From NCBI RefSeq assembly GCF_027925445.1, contig NZ_AP027149.1, positions 1,922,001 through 1,986,000 of the forward strand: 64,000 nt of DNA. The letters are read 5' to 3'. Each line of letters begins with the position of its first letter. Position 1 is the first letter of the stretch. This document shows positions 35,359-43,183 of this stretch, piece by piece. The position numbers and the translations under genes were made by a program. Source of the DNA: Methylocystis bryophila (GTDB lineage Bacteria > Pseudomonadota > Alphaproteobacteria > Rhizobiales > Beijerinckiaceae). The notes beneath the pieces were generated by a model. It did no database searches and had not been told where the DNA came from. It was given only the letters and a program-made list of their open reading frames with translations.

Positions 35359-35731
35359 ATGAAACAGACAAAGGAGAGCGCCTGCAGACAAGCAGGACGC
35401 CATCTCATTGTTGAAGCAGGACCATCGAGAGGTCGAGGCGCTGTTTGAGCGATATGCGACAGCCAAGCGGCGGGCCGATCGCGCGAAGATCGCCAGGCAG
35501 GCCTGCAATGCGCTTACGATTCATGCGATTCTCGAGGAGGAGATTTTCTACCCCGCCTGCCGAGAGCTCATCGACGACGACCCGCTCGACGAGGCTCAAG
35601 TCGAGCACGACAGCGCGAAGATTCTCATTAACGAGCTCGAAAACGGAACGCCGGAAGACCCCTTCTACGACGCCATCGCCGGAGAGAGATTGTTGGGGCG
35701 ACTCGTGCAGGAGCCTCCGCTCCGACAATAG
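35359..35731 (+). pseudogene. Hemerythrin-domain protein, apparently frameshifted and 3'-truncated
   Basis: The frame from about 35390 encodes ISLLKQDHREVEALFERY, LTIHAILEEEIFYPACREL and VEHDSAKILINEL, which carry the iron-ligand histidines and glutamate of the first three helices. There is no ATG in this frame; an ATG with GGAGA upstream (35359) is in another frame, one base off. After FYDA the fourth helix with the last histidine ligands is missing and unrelated residues run to a stop. A TTG start at 35408 is the alternative for a short functional form. Confidence 0.6.
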
Positions 35732-35891
35732 GTTTCGCCGCCGATCTCGTGCGGTCGGCGTTGGCGGCGTCTCCGACGCTCCTCGATGAAGCGATCAAGA
35801 CGCACGCCGATTTGCGCCGGACGCAACCTTTCCCGCAGAGTTGGGGCGCCGCCTACCGGTCAAGCTTAAGGCGTAAAGGCGCGCTCTCTCT

Positions 35892-36578
35892 TTATCTCCT
35901 GATAGCGATCAATGATTTAGGTAAAAAAGCGAAACGCTCGAAACTGACTTCCGCGTCGGGAAACAGCGAGCGAAATTGGGTGGCGTCCAGAATCACCGCA
36001 GATTCGACCGCAGCCATTGCGTCATCGAGATTTGGTAGCGCCAATGCCCAACCAACCTTCATCTTCCTTGTAATTTTCAGCCGAAGCGATTCCGGCATCC
36101 AGTGGTAAAACGGAACTCGATAAAAATGCGGATCTATCGGAAACCAAAAATAGGGAGTCTGAATGTAGTAGGACGGAGCCAATCGACGCGCCTCCTTCGC
36201 GAAAGCGCGCATGTCGGCCCAGCGTCCAACATGTTCGATCACGCTATTCGAGTGAACAAAGTCAAAGGCGTTGTCTTTGTAAGTATCTAAATTGCGTGCA
36301 TCGGCGACAACGAATTTTATTCTATCAGTCTTGCGCTCTGACTCGTAGAACTCGCTACTAATATGATTCACGCAAGTTACATTTATATTGGCCGATTCAA
36401 GAAAATCAAATCCAACGCGATCCCAATATTTATAGGATCCGCCCATGTCGAGTATGTTGAATATTCCGGACGCGCCTGAGCGGCGCTCAATGATCACGTC
36501 TCTTAACAAACGGTCTCGATTAGATCGGAAGCTGTTTGATATCGCTTCAAATATGGGGCCGTTGCCTTCAGATGCCAT
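35892..36578 (-). CDS. Class I SAM-dependent methyltransferase
   Basis: 228 aa. Motif I is NILDMGGSYKYW, an acidic residue follows in the VVADARNLD region, and FDFVHSNSVIEHVG is the post-motif. The rest (YYIQTPYFWFPIDPHFYRVPFYHWMP) resembles methyltransferases of surface-polysaccharide clusters, but no glycan genes are near. The DNA is clearly more AT-rich than the neighbours (many AAT, TTT, ATA codons), which points to horizontal transfer. Substrate unknown. Confidence 0.75.
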   Translation of the reverse strand: MASEGNGPIFEAISNSFRSNRDRLLRDVIIERRSGASGIFNILDMGGSYKYWDRVGFDFLESANINVTCVNHISSEFYESERKTDRIKFVVADARNLDTYKDNAFDFVHSNSVIEHVGRWADMRAFAKEARRLAPSYYIQTPYFWFPIDPHFYRVPFYHWMPESLRLKITRKMKVGWALALPNLDDAMAAVESAVILDATQFRSLFPDAEVSFERFAFLPKSLIAIRR

Positions 36579-37036
36579 CTCTAATTCCTGACGCTATACC
36601 GAGGCTTCGCGGCCAAGCCTGCTTTCGACGAGGCGCTGTCCCCTGATTTTCCGGTGGAGGCGAGACCGTCGACGGCTCGGAAGCCGTCGAAGTTTGCGAG
36701 CTTCCCTCTACAAGGATTCGCGGAATCCCATTTGACGCAACTTCCCCCAATCCGCCGCCTTTGACAAGATCGCGCTGTCCCAAGATCGCGGTGGCCGGAG
36801 AAGGCATTGTGATCGGAAAACGCACATCCGCCAGTGATTTGGGACGCGCCTGTCACCCCTCGACGAGGATCGGCAGGGGCAGGGCGGCAGGGGCGAGAAA
36901 AATTCGATCTGGCTCAACGGCCGCGCCTGAGCCTCGGGGGCGCGAACGACAGGATAGCCGATCTTCTGAAAAAAGAGTCTGGGGTCCGCCCCGGCTCTGA
37001 CTCGGGACCTTGGCGCGCGCCCAGATCAGCGTTCCT
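36579..37036. other. Intergenic region with a 9-bp perfect hairpin
   Basis: 458 bases without a supportable gene. A perfect stem TCGACGGCT/AGCCGTCGA (36669-36690, 4-base loop) lies inside. The flanks are a methyltransferase of foreign composition and a TonB-receptor stub, so this may be a rearrangement scar. Confidence 0.4.
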
Positions 37037-37339
37037 TCACCGACTTCTGACCATGACGCCAGAAACGTTTTTCAAGGCCTCGCCAAGCGTTGTGGCCTGC
37101 TGATCGTCGATGACCTGTCGTGTGATGACCGTCGCGCCGCCAGGAATCTCCATGATTGGATATTTCCTGCCGTCGGCGCCGATAATGTAAGGCGCGTAAT
37201 AGCCATCGTGGCCAGCACCGGCCGGCGGCGACGATACAGGCGCTCTCTTCCCTTTGGCCCCTAGAAGGAGCGGATCGGCCAGCGCGCTCGTCGCAACGAT
37301 CATAAGCGCAGTGATGGAGGCGATCTTCAAGCGGGGCAT
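37037..37339 (-). pseudogene. TonB-dependent receptor N-terminal stub
   Basis: 100 codons: a signal peptide (KIASITALMIVATSALADP), then GGATVITRQVIDDQQATTLGEALKNVSGVMV, which is the start of a TonB-receptor plug domain. A stop follows at once and the next 450 bases hold no barrel sequence. A full receptor needs about 700 residues, so this is a remnant rather than a working transporter. It is unrelated in strand and position to the receptor at 59871. Confidence 0.65.
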
Positions 37340-37437
37340 TTGGCGTCCTTTCGTCGCGCGCCGTCCCACGGCAAGGCGACGCAGGCCTGATTTGAGAACA
37401 GCCTGACATTCCATGCTGGGACTCGCGTGATCTGCCC

Positions 37438-39621
37438 TCAAAACAGCGCCGCCTGAGCGGCAATCGCGTCTTCCAGCGCCGCTCTTTGCTCGGCCAGAGC
37501 CTCGTCAAAATCGCGCTGCTCAAGCCGCAGGGATCCAAGCTCGATGGGGCCGGCGTCCGGTTCTTTGAAGACTCGCCGAATCGCGAGCATGGACGCACGA
37601 TCGCAAACGAAGCGCACCTCCGCCGCAGAGAGGCCTTCCGTGCGATCGGCGAGCGCCGCCAGCTCGATTTTCTCGTCCACCGGCTTCTGGCGTAGATGCA
37701 CCGCGAGGATAGCCGCGCGCGCCTTTTGGTCCGGACGCTTGACTTCGAGGTGGAAATCGAGCCGTCCCGGCCGCAAGAGAGCCTCGTCGATCATGTCGAG
37801 ACGGTTTGTGGCCGCGATGACCCAAACGTCCCTCAACGCCTCGACGCCGTCGAGCTCGGTGAGCAGCTGGCTTACGACGCGATCCGTTACGGGAGACCTG
37901 CCGTCAAAGCCGCGTTTCGGCGCCAGAGCGTCGACCTCGTCTAGGAACACGATGCACGGGGCGGCATGACGCGCCCGCGCAAAAAGCTCACGCACGCCTT
38001 GCTCGGACTCGCCGATATATTTCGACAGGAGCTCTGGTCCCTTGATCGAGATGAAATTCAGATTGCTTTGAGAGGCTAACGCCTTCGCGATGAGCGTCTT
38101 GCCATTGCCCGGCGGGCCATACAGCAGAATGCCTCGGGGCGGCTGCAAGCCGATCTCCTCGAAGATGCGTGGTTGACTCAAAGGCCAAACGATCGCTTCC
38201 TTCAGCGCTTCTTTGATGGACTCCAATCCTCCAACCTCTTCCCATCGAACGTTCGGCGTTTCGATCTCGACCTCGCGCAGGCCGGAGGGCGAGACCTCGC
38301 TCAGCGCCTCTCTGAAATCCGCCATCTTGACCTCCAGACTCATGAGCGCTTCAGAGGGGATGGGTCCGGACCCCACAGACAGCTGGGGAAGCTGACGGCG
38401 CAAAGCCGCCATCGCGGCCTCGCGGCAGAGCGCGGTGAGGTCGGCGCCGGTGAAGCCGTGAGTCGTCGCGGCGAGGTCGGATAGCTCGATGTCGTCCCCG
38501 AGCGGCATTCCCCGCGCGTAGATCTCCAAAATTTCTCGGCGCGCGGTTTCATTTGGGATGCCTATGGCAATCTCGCGGTCGAAACGGCCAGGGCGGCGCA
38601 AGGCAGGATCGAGGCTGTTCGGACGGTTCGTGGCCGCCATGACGATCACATCGCCGCGGCTCTTCAAACCATCCATGAGAGCAAGAAGTTGAGCGACGAC
38701 GCGTTTTTCGACTTCGCCTTCCACACGCTCTCGCTTGGGCGCAAGCGAATCGATCTCGTCGAAGAAGATGATGCAGGGCGCGCGGCGCTGTGCGTCCTCG
38801 AAGATTTTTCGCAGGCGAGCTTCGCTCTCTCCGTAAAACTTTTGGATGATCTCCGGGCCGCTGACATATATGAAGGCCGCCTCAGACTCATGCGCGACCG
38901 CGCGCCCCAGAAGCGTCTTGCCGCAGCCTGGGAGACCATGCAGCAGGACGCCTTTTGGCGGCGTGATGCCCAGCCGCTCGAATATTTCCGGATGACTGAG
39001 CGGCAATTCGATCATTTCGCGAACCTTGGCCACTTCGCGTTCCATGCCCCCGAGATCGTCATAGGTGACGAACTCTTCCGTTTCGGCGGAAGCCGTTTGA
39101 GTCGACGAGTCGTTACGCGGCCGCTCGAGCGTCAGGAGCGTGTCGGGATGTATGACCACAGGTCCATCGGGCTCGGTGCGTTTGATGTGGAAGTCCCGGT
39201 GGTTTCCGCCAAACAAGGCGATTCGGACGCGGTCGCCGGTCCTCACCGCGAGGCCGTCGAGACGGTTCGCCATATACTCGATTTCATCCTGATGCAGCGC
39301 CCCCGCGCCCAAGGGCGTAACGGACAAGCGACGCGCGATGGCGTGGGCGACTTTTCTGATCGTCGCCGCTTGCCCGAGTGCGACGCCCGCGTTCTTGCGG
39401 CCGACGCCGTCGATTTGGATGACCTGCTGGCCTCTTTGCTCTTTGAACGTGGGCATGGCCTTGGCGACCGTCTTCGTGCGTCCTTCGATCTCCAATATGT
39501 CGCCTGGACCGGCGCCGATTTGGCGCAGTGTTTCGGGATCAAGCCGGACGATTCCACGCCCGACGTCATCACGCCGCGCTTCGACCACCGTCAAGCGCAA
39601 GGTTCCTTCAGATTCGCTCAC
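37438..39621 (-). CDS. CDC48/VAT-type double AAA+ ATPase
   Basis: 727 aa unfoldase-type ATPase. The N-domain (about 1-185) is of the double-psi-barrel CDC48 type. D1 has Walker A GLPGCGKT at 229-236 and Walker B FFDEIDSLAP near 287; D2 has GPPGNGKT at 502-509 and Walker B FLDEVDALAP near 560. Arginine-finger regions RRPGRFDRE and LRPGRLDFH are present. Its ATG overlaps the stop of the unknown gene before it, and it is the last gene of the gas-vesicle block. I infer a role as assembly or disassembly factor for gas-vesicle proteins. Confidence 0.9.
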   Translation of the reverse strand: MSESEGTLRLTVVEARRDDVGRGIVRLDPETLRQIGAGPGDILEIEGRTKTVAKAMPTFKEQRGQQVIQIDGVGRKNAGVALGQAATIRKVAHAIARRLSVTPLGAGALHQDEIEYMANRLDGLAVRTGDRVRIALFGGNHRDFHIKRTEPDGPVVIHPDTLLTLERPRNDSSTQTASAETEEFVTYDDLGGMEREVAKVREMIELPLSHPEIFERLGITPPKGVLLHGLPGCGKTLLGRAVAHESEAAFIYVSGPEIIQKFYGESEARLRKIFEDAQRRAPCIIFFDEIDSLAPKRERVEGEVEKRVVAQLLALMDGLKSRGDVIVMAATNRPNSLDPALRRPGRFDREIAIGIPNETARREILEIYARGMPLGDDIELSDLAATTHGFTGADLTALCREAAMAALRRQLPQLSVGSGPIPSEALMSLEVKMADFREALSEVSPSGLREVEIETPNVRWEEVGGLESIKEALKEAIVWPLSQPRIFEEIGLQPPRGILLYGPPGNGKTLIAKALASQSNLNFISIKGPELLSKYIGESEQGVRELFARARHAAPCIVFLDEVDALAPKRGFDGRSPVTDRVVSQLLTELDGVEALRDVWVIAATNRLDMIDEALLRPGRLDFHLEVKRPDQKARAAILAVHLRQKPVDEKIELAALADRTEGLSAAEVRFVCDRASMLAIRRVFKEPDAGPIELGSLRLEQRDFDEALAEQRAALEDAIAAQAALF

Positions 39622-40217
39622 TCTTTCACTCCTGATGTCAGTCGTTGTTCTCGCTCGTTGTCGCTTGAGCAGCGGACAGCGAGATATTCGACCTTTATGC
39701 GCTCGGGCAGGAATTGCGCGACCTTATGCAGCGCGCCGATAAAGAGAACGCCGATTTCGCCCTCGGCGAGAGTCGCGTCGATCTGCTTAGCGATGAATCG
39801 ATCGCGCGCCTCGAGAATTGCGGCAGCTTTCGCCTCGTTGCGCCGAGGCGACTGCAAAAGTCTATATTCATCGAGGAGCAGCGTCGGCGATTCGGTTCCA
39901 ACGACCTTTGCGCCGCCGCGCATCAGGCCTTCGAGCAGCTGGTGGTTTGGGCTTCCCTGAGCCGCTAAGTCTTTGACGAGCTCGCTCTCTTTGCCGCAAA
40001 CCGGAAGACTGTCCTGGTATAATTTGACATGGGAGAGATCAAGCTTGAGCATTTTGATGGACTCCCCGATCGCGCGCCAGATGGTGTCAAACTTGCCCGT
40101 TCGCTCCGCCCATTTTGCCTCGCCGTAACGCGCGACGAACGCCGCTTTATAGGCTGGCGCCGCAGTGCCCATTTCTGCGACGCTGTGCAGGACGGGAACG
40201 TAGATCAATCGCGCCAT
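39618..40217 (-). CDS. Unknown gas-vesicle-locus protein, C-terminus TraB/GumN-like
   Basis: 199 aa, soluble, from MARLIYVPVLHSVAEMG. No firm family. The C-terminal stretch ARDRFIAKQIDATLAEGEIG followed by VLFIGALHKVAQFLPERIKV resembles the end of TraB/GumN proteins (a helix with conserved RD, a strand, then a G-x-x-H motif); the N-terminal half is unlike. The stop overlaps the CDC48 start (ATGA), so both are translated together, which suggests joint function. An in-frame ATG six codons upstream is possible. Confidence 0.7.
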   Translation of the reverse strand: MARLIYVPVLHSVAEMGTAAPAYKAAFVARYGEAKWAERTGKFDTIWRAIGESIKMLKLDLSHVKLYQDSLPVCGKESELVKDLAAQGSPNHQLLEGLMRGGAKVVGTESPTLLLDEYRLLQSPRRNEAKAAAILEARDRFIAKQIDATLAEGEIGVLFIGALHKVAQFLPERIKVEYLAVRCSSDNEREQRLTSGVKE

Positions 40218-40376
40218 TGCGCACATTTCTCCCACACAGGCGCCGAAGCGCTTTTGGCTCGCCTAAAATCAAGCGAGCGATAGAAAACCGCTCAAATTCG
40301 ATCCGCTGGAGCAAGCTCTGACTGAAAAAGCGCTTCAACTCTTGCAGAGCGCTCTCGCGCCCTCCTTCAGTTCGCG

Positions 40377-40406
40377 CTGCGTTTAGCCGGAACCGGCTAA
40401 ACGCAG
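40377..40406. terminator. Long perfect inverted repeat between gvpH and the unknown gene
   Basis: 14-bp perfect arms (CTGCGTTTAGCCGG and its complement) separated by AA, in the 260-base gap after gvpH. It lacks a U-run, but its place at the end of the gvpA-gvpH series suggests termination or RNA processing, which would set apart the CDC48 pair. Confidence 0.5.
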
Positions 40407-40477
40407 AAGGCGCGATCGATGCTACGCTTCGAGCGCGCATTACGCGAAAAACCGTTGCTTCAAATGGCGTTCTTATG

Positions 40478-41005
40478 TCAGTTCTGCTTGGCGAGCCGCA
40501 CCTCGAGAACGCCGTTACGCAGATCAAGCTGTGGGGCGCCGGGAACAAACTTTTCCTCGACGAGCACTTCCTTGCGATAATGCCGGTCGCCAGTCTTCGC
40601 GTCGAGCAGCAGGATGTCGCCGTCGAGCGTGCAGTGAACATCCTTACGCTCGACGCCGGGTAGCTCGAATAGAAACACCAGAGCGTTGGCTTCGTCGAAC
40701 ATGTCCGTAACCGGCTCGAGGATCTCGGTCGACCGGGCTCTTGCGGTGCGATGACGTGGGGCTTCTCGTTGCGGGGCTTCTTCTTCGGGCGGCTCTTCAG
40801 TCTCCCCCGCCGCCTCGCGAAGCGTTCGCGCGCCGAAGGAATATTCCATTACCCTGCCGTCCTTTTCGTGCCGACCCCGGCGCGGCAAGTTGTCGAAATC
40901 CGCGAGCACGTTGAAGAGATCGGAGAGGCCGCGGGCGATCTTGTTCAAGCCGGCGACGCCCGTCACATCCTCTTTTTCCCTGTCGCTCCATTCCTTCTTA
41001 GGCAT
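40478..41005 (-). CDS. gvpH: Gas vesicle protein GvpH (Hsp20/alpha-crystallin type)
   Basis: 175 aa. An N-terminal region (GLNKIARGLSDLFNVLADFDNLP), an acidic linker (EEPPEEEAPQ), then a small-heat-shock-like domain (about 92-175): EPVTDMFDEANALVFLFELPGVERKDV and LRNGVLEVRLAK. GvpH in haloarchaea and enterobacteria has this layout and is thought to act as a chaperone or regulator in vesicle formation. It starts 8 bases inside the end of gvpJ. Confidence 0.85.
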   Translation of the reverse strand: MPKKEWSDREKEDVTGVAGLNKIARGLSDLFNVLADFDNLPRRGRHEKDGRVMEYSFGARTLREAAGETEEPPEEEAPQREAPRHRTARARSTEILEPVTDMFDEANALVFLFELPGVERKDVHCTLDGDILLLDAKTGDRHYRKEVLVEEKFVPGAPQLDLRNGVLEVRLAKQN

Positions 41006-41345
41006 TGGTGGCGCTCCCTTCCTTGTGAGGCGCGGCGATCACGGCTCCAAGCGCAGTTTCAAGGCGGTCCAGCCGTTTTTCCATCGCGCCGAGTTTCTTA
41101 TCGTCCTTGGCCGCCATTGCACCTTCTCGGCGGCCGTTGTGATTCCACCAGTCGAGTCCGAGCTCTCGCGCCTTGTCGACTGAGCAGACAACGAGCCGTA
41201 GCTGGATTGTCAGCAGCTCGACATCGACAAGCTTGACGGATATGTCGCCCGCGATCACGACGCCCTTGTCCAAAATGCGTTCGAGCAGATCGGCAAGATT
41301 TGTGCTCTCGAGGGAATGCGCGACGGGCTGATGCTGGATGTTCAT
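40998..41345 (-). CDS. gvpJ: Gas vesicle minor structural protein GvpJ (GvpA family)
   Basis: 115 aa from ATG 41345. The GvpA-type core reads LADLLERILDKGVVIAGDIS, then VKLVDVELLTIQLRLVVCSV and DKARELGLDWW. The DWW ending of the core is typical of GvpJ rather than GvpA. A charged C-terminal extension contains a short coiled coil (KLGAMEKRLDRLETALGAVI). GvpJ-type proteins are thought to form or start the vesicle tips. The frame is open further upstream into the fusion gene, but resemblance starts here. Confidence 0.87.
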   Translation of the reverse strand: MNIQHQPVAHSLESTNLADLLERILDKGVVIAGDISVKLVDVELLTIQLRLVVCSVDKARELGLDWWNHNGRREGAMAAKDDKKLGAMEKRLDRLETALGAVIAAPHKEGSATNA

Positions 41346-41358
41346 GGCGACGCCTTTT

Positions 41359-41988
41359 TCACAGCGCCCCTTCGGGGGCGCCAAGCTCAAGAGTGAGATC
41401 CTTGTCGAGGAAGCCGAATTGCCGTTGAAGATTCGCGATTTCCTCCGCTTGTGCGAAGAGCGCCGCCCCCAAATTGTCGAGCTCTGCATCCGTCAAGCGC
41501 CCTGCCTCCATCCGTCGGATTGCTTGGCGCTCGAGCACGTCATGAAGTAGCCGGACGAGCGTCAGCACGAGTCGGACGAGCCCTTGCGCTGTCGAGGATC
41601 CCGCTTCCTGGCGGCGCGGTTCACGGGTAAATGCAGCCGGGGACTGACGCAGCGGGGGCGCCGCTGGAAGTGAATTTTCCGCCTGCGCCGATGCGGAGGG
41701 AACCGTCGAGCGGGCCGCCGGTTCAAACGGCTTTTGCCTGGACGACGAGGGGGAGGGGTCAGGCTCGATGAGCGGGAGCGAAGGCGCTCCGTCCGGCCAG
41801 ATCGTATCGATCGATCCAAGCAAGAGCCGCAAATCGAGATACAACAAGTCCACTTGGGCGAGACCGATAGTCAAGTTCCCCTCAAGGGCCACGCCGCGAT
41901 GCAGGATACGGTCGAGCGCGTCTGCAAGCGACAATTGCTCGCGAAACGCCGAAGGCGCGCCCGCCGCGGGGAGTTTAGAGGGCGCCAT
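41359..41988 (-). CDS. Fusion of a GvpA-family protein (GvpS-like) with GvpK
   Basis: 209 aa in one frame. Residues 17-65 are a GvpA-type core (LSLADALDRILHRGVALEGN, LTIGLAQVDLLYLDLRLLLG). Residues 66-130 are a proline/serine/alanine-rich linker. Residues 133-209 are GvpK: LVRLVLTLVRLLHDVLERQA, MEAGRLTDAELDNLGAALF, FGFLDKDLTLELG. In many gas-vesicle clusters gvpS and gvpK are separate adjacent genes; here they are one protein. It overlaps the gvpG end by 14 bases and precedes gvpJ. Confidence 0.85.
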   Translation of the reverse strand: MAPSKLPAAGAPSAFREQLSLADALDRILHRGVALEGNLTIGLAQVDLLYLDLRLLLGSIDTIWPDGAPSLPLIEPDPSPSSSRQKPFEPAARSTVPSASAQAENSLPAAPPLRQSPAAFTREPRRQEAGSSTAQGLVRLVLTLVRLLHDVLERQAIRRMEAGRLTDAELDNLGAALFAQAEEIANLQRQFGFLDKDLTLELGAPEGAL

Positions 41989-42217
41989 GGCTGTTTCCCC
42001 GCAAGCTGTCGAGCCGATTGAGCAAGGTTTCCTCGCGCGCTTCGAAATCGGCCTCCGTTATGACGCCGCTGTCGAGCGCGCAGTGCAACGCGGAGAGATC
42101 TGACAGGATGCCGCGCTCTTCCGCGTCGAGCTCCTGCTCCACGACCTCATGGACCTTTCGGAGAACGAACATCAGGCCCCGTACGGGCCCCGCCAGGAGA
42201 TCGTCAATGAGAAGCAT
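41975..42217 (-). CDS. gvpG: Gas vesicle protein GvpG
   Basis: 80 aa, the normal length. MLLIDDLLAGPVRGLMFVLRK is the typical GvpG opening, followed by VHEVVEQELDAEERGILSDL and TEADFEAREETLLNRL. GvpG is an essential accessory protein that interacts with GvpF/L and GvpA during nucleation. Its ribosome site GGAAAGGAGG lies inside the end of the preceding 54-codon gene. Confidence 0.9.
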   Translation of the reverse strand: MLLIDDLLAGPVRGLMFVLRKVHEVVEQELDAEERGILSDLSALHCALDSGVITEADFEAREETLLNRLDSLRGNSHGAL

Positions 42218-42368
42218 GGTCGCCGCCTCCTTTCCTAACGCCCTGCGTCGGCCGCTTCCTGAAATGCGCCTTTCGCACCTCGCTCGAGGATGTGACCGTC
42301 AATATTTTGCTCAAAATGGATACGACGCCATTCACCGCGATTTTCACAACATCGTCGACGATAAACAT
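42204..42368 (-). CDS. Small protein in the gvp operon, possible mini-GvpG
   Basis: 54 aa from ATG 42368, preceded by GGAGAAG. MFIVDDVVKIAVNGVVSILS parallels the start of GvpG (MLLIDDLLAGPVRGLMFVLR): same hydrophobic pattern with a DD pair at positions 5-6. The rest is basic and histidine-containing. It overlaps gvpG by 14 bases. It may be a shortened GvpG paralogue or a different accessory peptide. Confidence 0.5.
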   Translation of the reverse strand: MFIVDDVVKIAVNGVVSILSKILTVTSSSEVRKAHFRKRPTQGVRKGGGDHASH

Positions 42369-42390
42369 CGCTGACTTCTCCGCTATGGAT

Positions 42391-43134
42391 TCAACCCTGA
42401 CCCTTGCGAGGTTCAAGCTGCACGAAGTTGTGAGGCGGGAAAGGTCCGCCGATATTGAAGGAGACGTCGTCGTCGATCTGCCCGGCGACTTCGTGAACTG
42501 CGGCTTCGAAGCCGCCAAGACTGCCTCGCGTAACGAGCGCCGCAATATTTGCGACCTCACGTTCGCCACGAACGGGCATCGAAAGGAGCTCGACGGATGA
42601 CGGCCCGAGGCCGGACATCACCTCAGCTGCGCGCGATTCGCGGTAGCGGCGGAAAGTTTCGTCAACCATTTGGCCGAGGCGAAGCATGGCTTCGTGAGAC
42701 GGCGGCCGGCGACCCGCGAAAGTCCGGTCTCGCGCTGCTCGCAGCTCGGGCGTGCGGGAGACCAGATAGGCGATCGGGTCTTCCGTCTGCAGGGTTATTC
42801 GCACGCTCATCTCGACAGCCCCGCGCACGCGCTGCAACTGACCAATCAGAACGTCGCGTTGGCGACTCAAGAAGTTTCGAAGGTCGGTCTCGGATTTCGT
42901 TATGGCTCCGAAAGCCATCGGCAGGATATCGCGTTCGGCGTTAATCGTCGCCACGACGCGCTGCGCCGCGGCGAGATGTTTGCGCTCAGCGCGAATGGCG
43001 CTGAGCGGGCAATCGCTGACGATCGCGCTTACTGGGCCGCTCTCGACCTGAAAGACGGGCCGCTCGAGAATTCCTTGCACTGACAGCGGTCCCTCGTCGA
43101 GGGAGTTGGCCACTGCATAAACATAAAGGCCCAT
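42391..43134 (-). CDS. Gas vesicle protein GvpF/GvpL family
   Basis: 247 aa. MGLYVYAVANS at the start, PMAFGAITKSETDLRNFL in the middle (corresponding to the LPxxFG segment), VEMSVRITL (usual VEWGVK) and the C-terminal GPFPPHNFVQL (usual GPWPPYSF) identify the family. GvpF/L proteins bind GvpA monomers and deliver them to the growing vesicle. Because F and L are homologous, I do not choose between them. A second member is at 48459. Confidence 0.88.
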   Translation of the reverse strand: MGLYVYAVANSLDEGPLSVQGILERPVFQVESGPVSAIVSDCPLSAIRAERKHLAAAQRVVATINAERDILPMAFGAITKSETDLRNFLSRQRDVLIGQLQRVRGAVEMSVRITLQTEDPIAYLVSRTPELRAARDRTFAGRRPPSHEAMLRLGQMVDETFRRYRESRAAEVMSGLGPSSVELLSMPVRGEREVANIAALVTRGSLGGFEAAVHEVAGQIDDDVSFNIGGPFPPHNFVQLEPRKGQG

Positions 43135-43183
43135 GTGCCGCTCTCCTTAGTTCTCCTCTGGCCGCCCACCCCTCTCGCCGCGC

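Noticed and set aside
38689..39960. 423-codon plus-strand frame opposite the CDC48-type gene
   Set aside because: The sense strand has both Walker motifs and normal length; the plus frame crosses two genes and resembles nothing.
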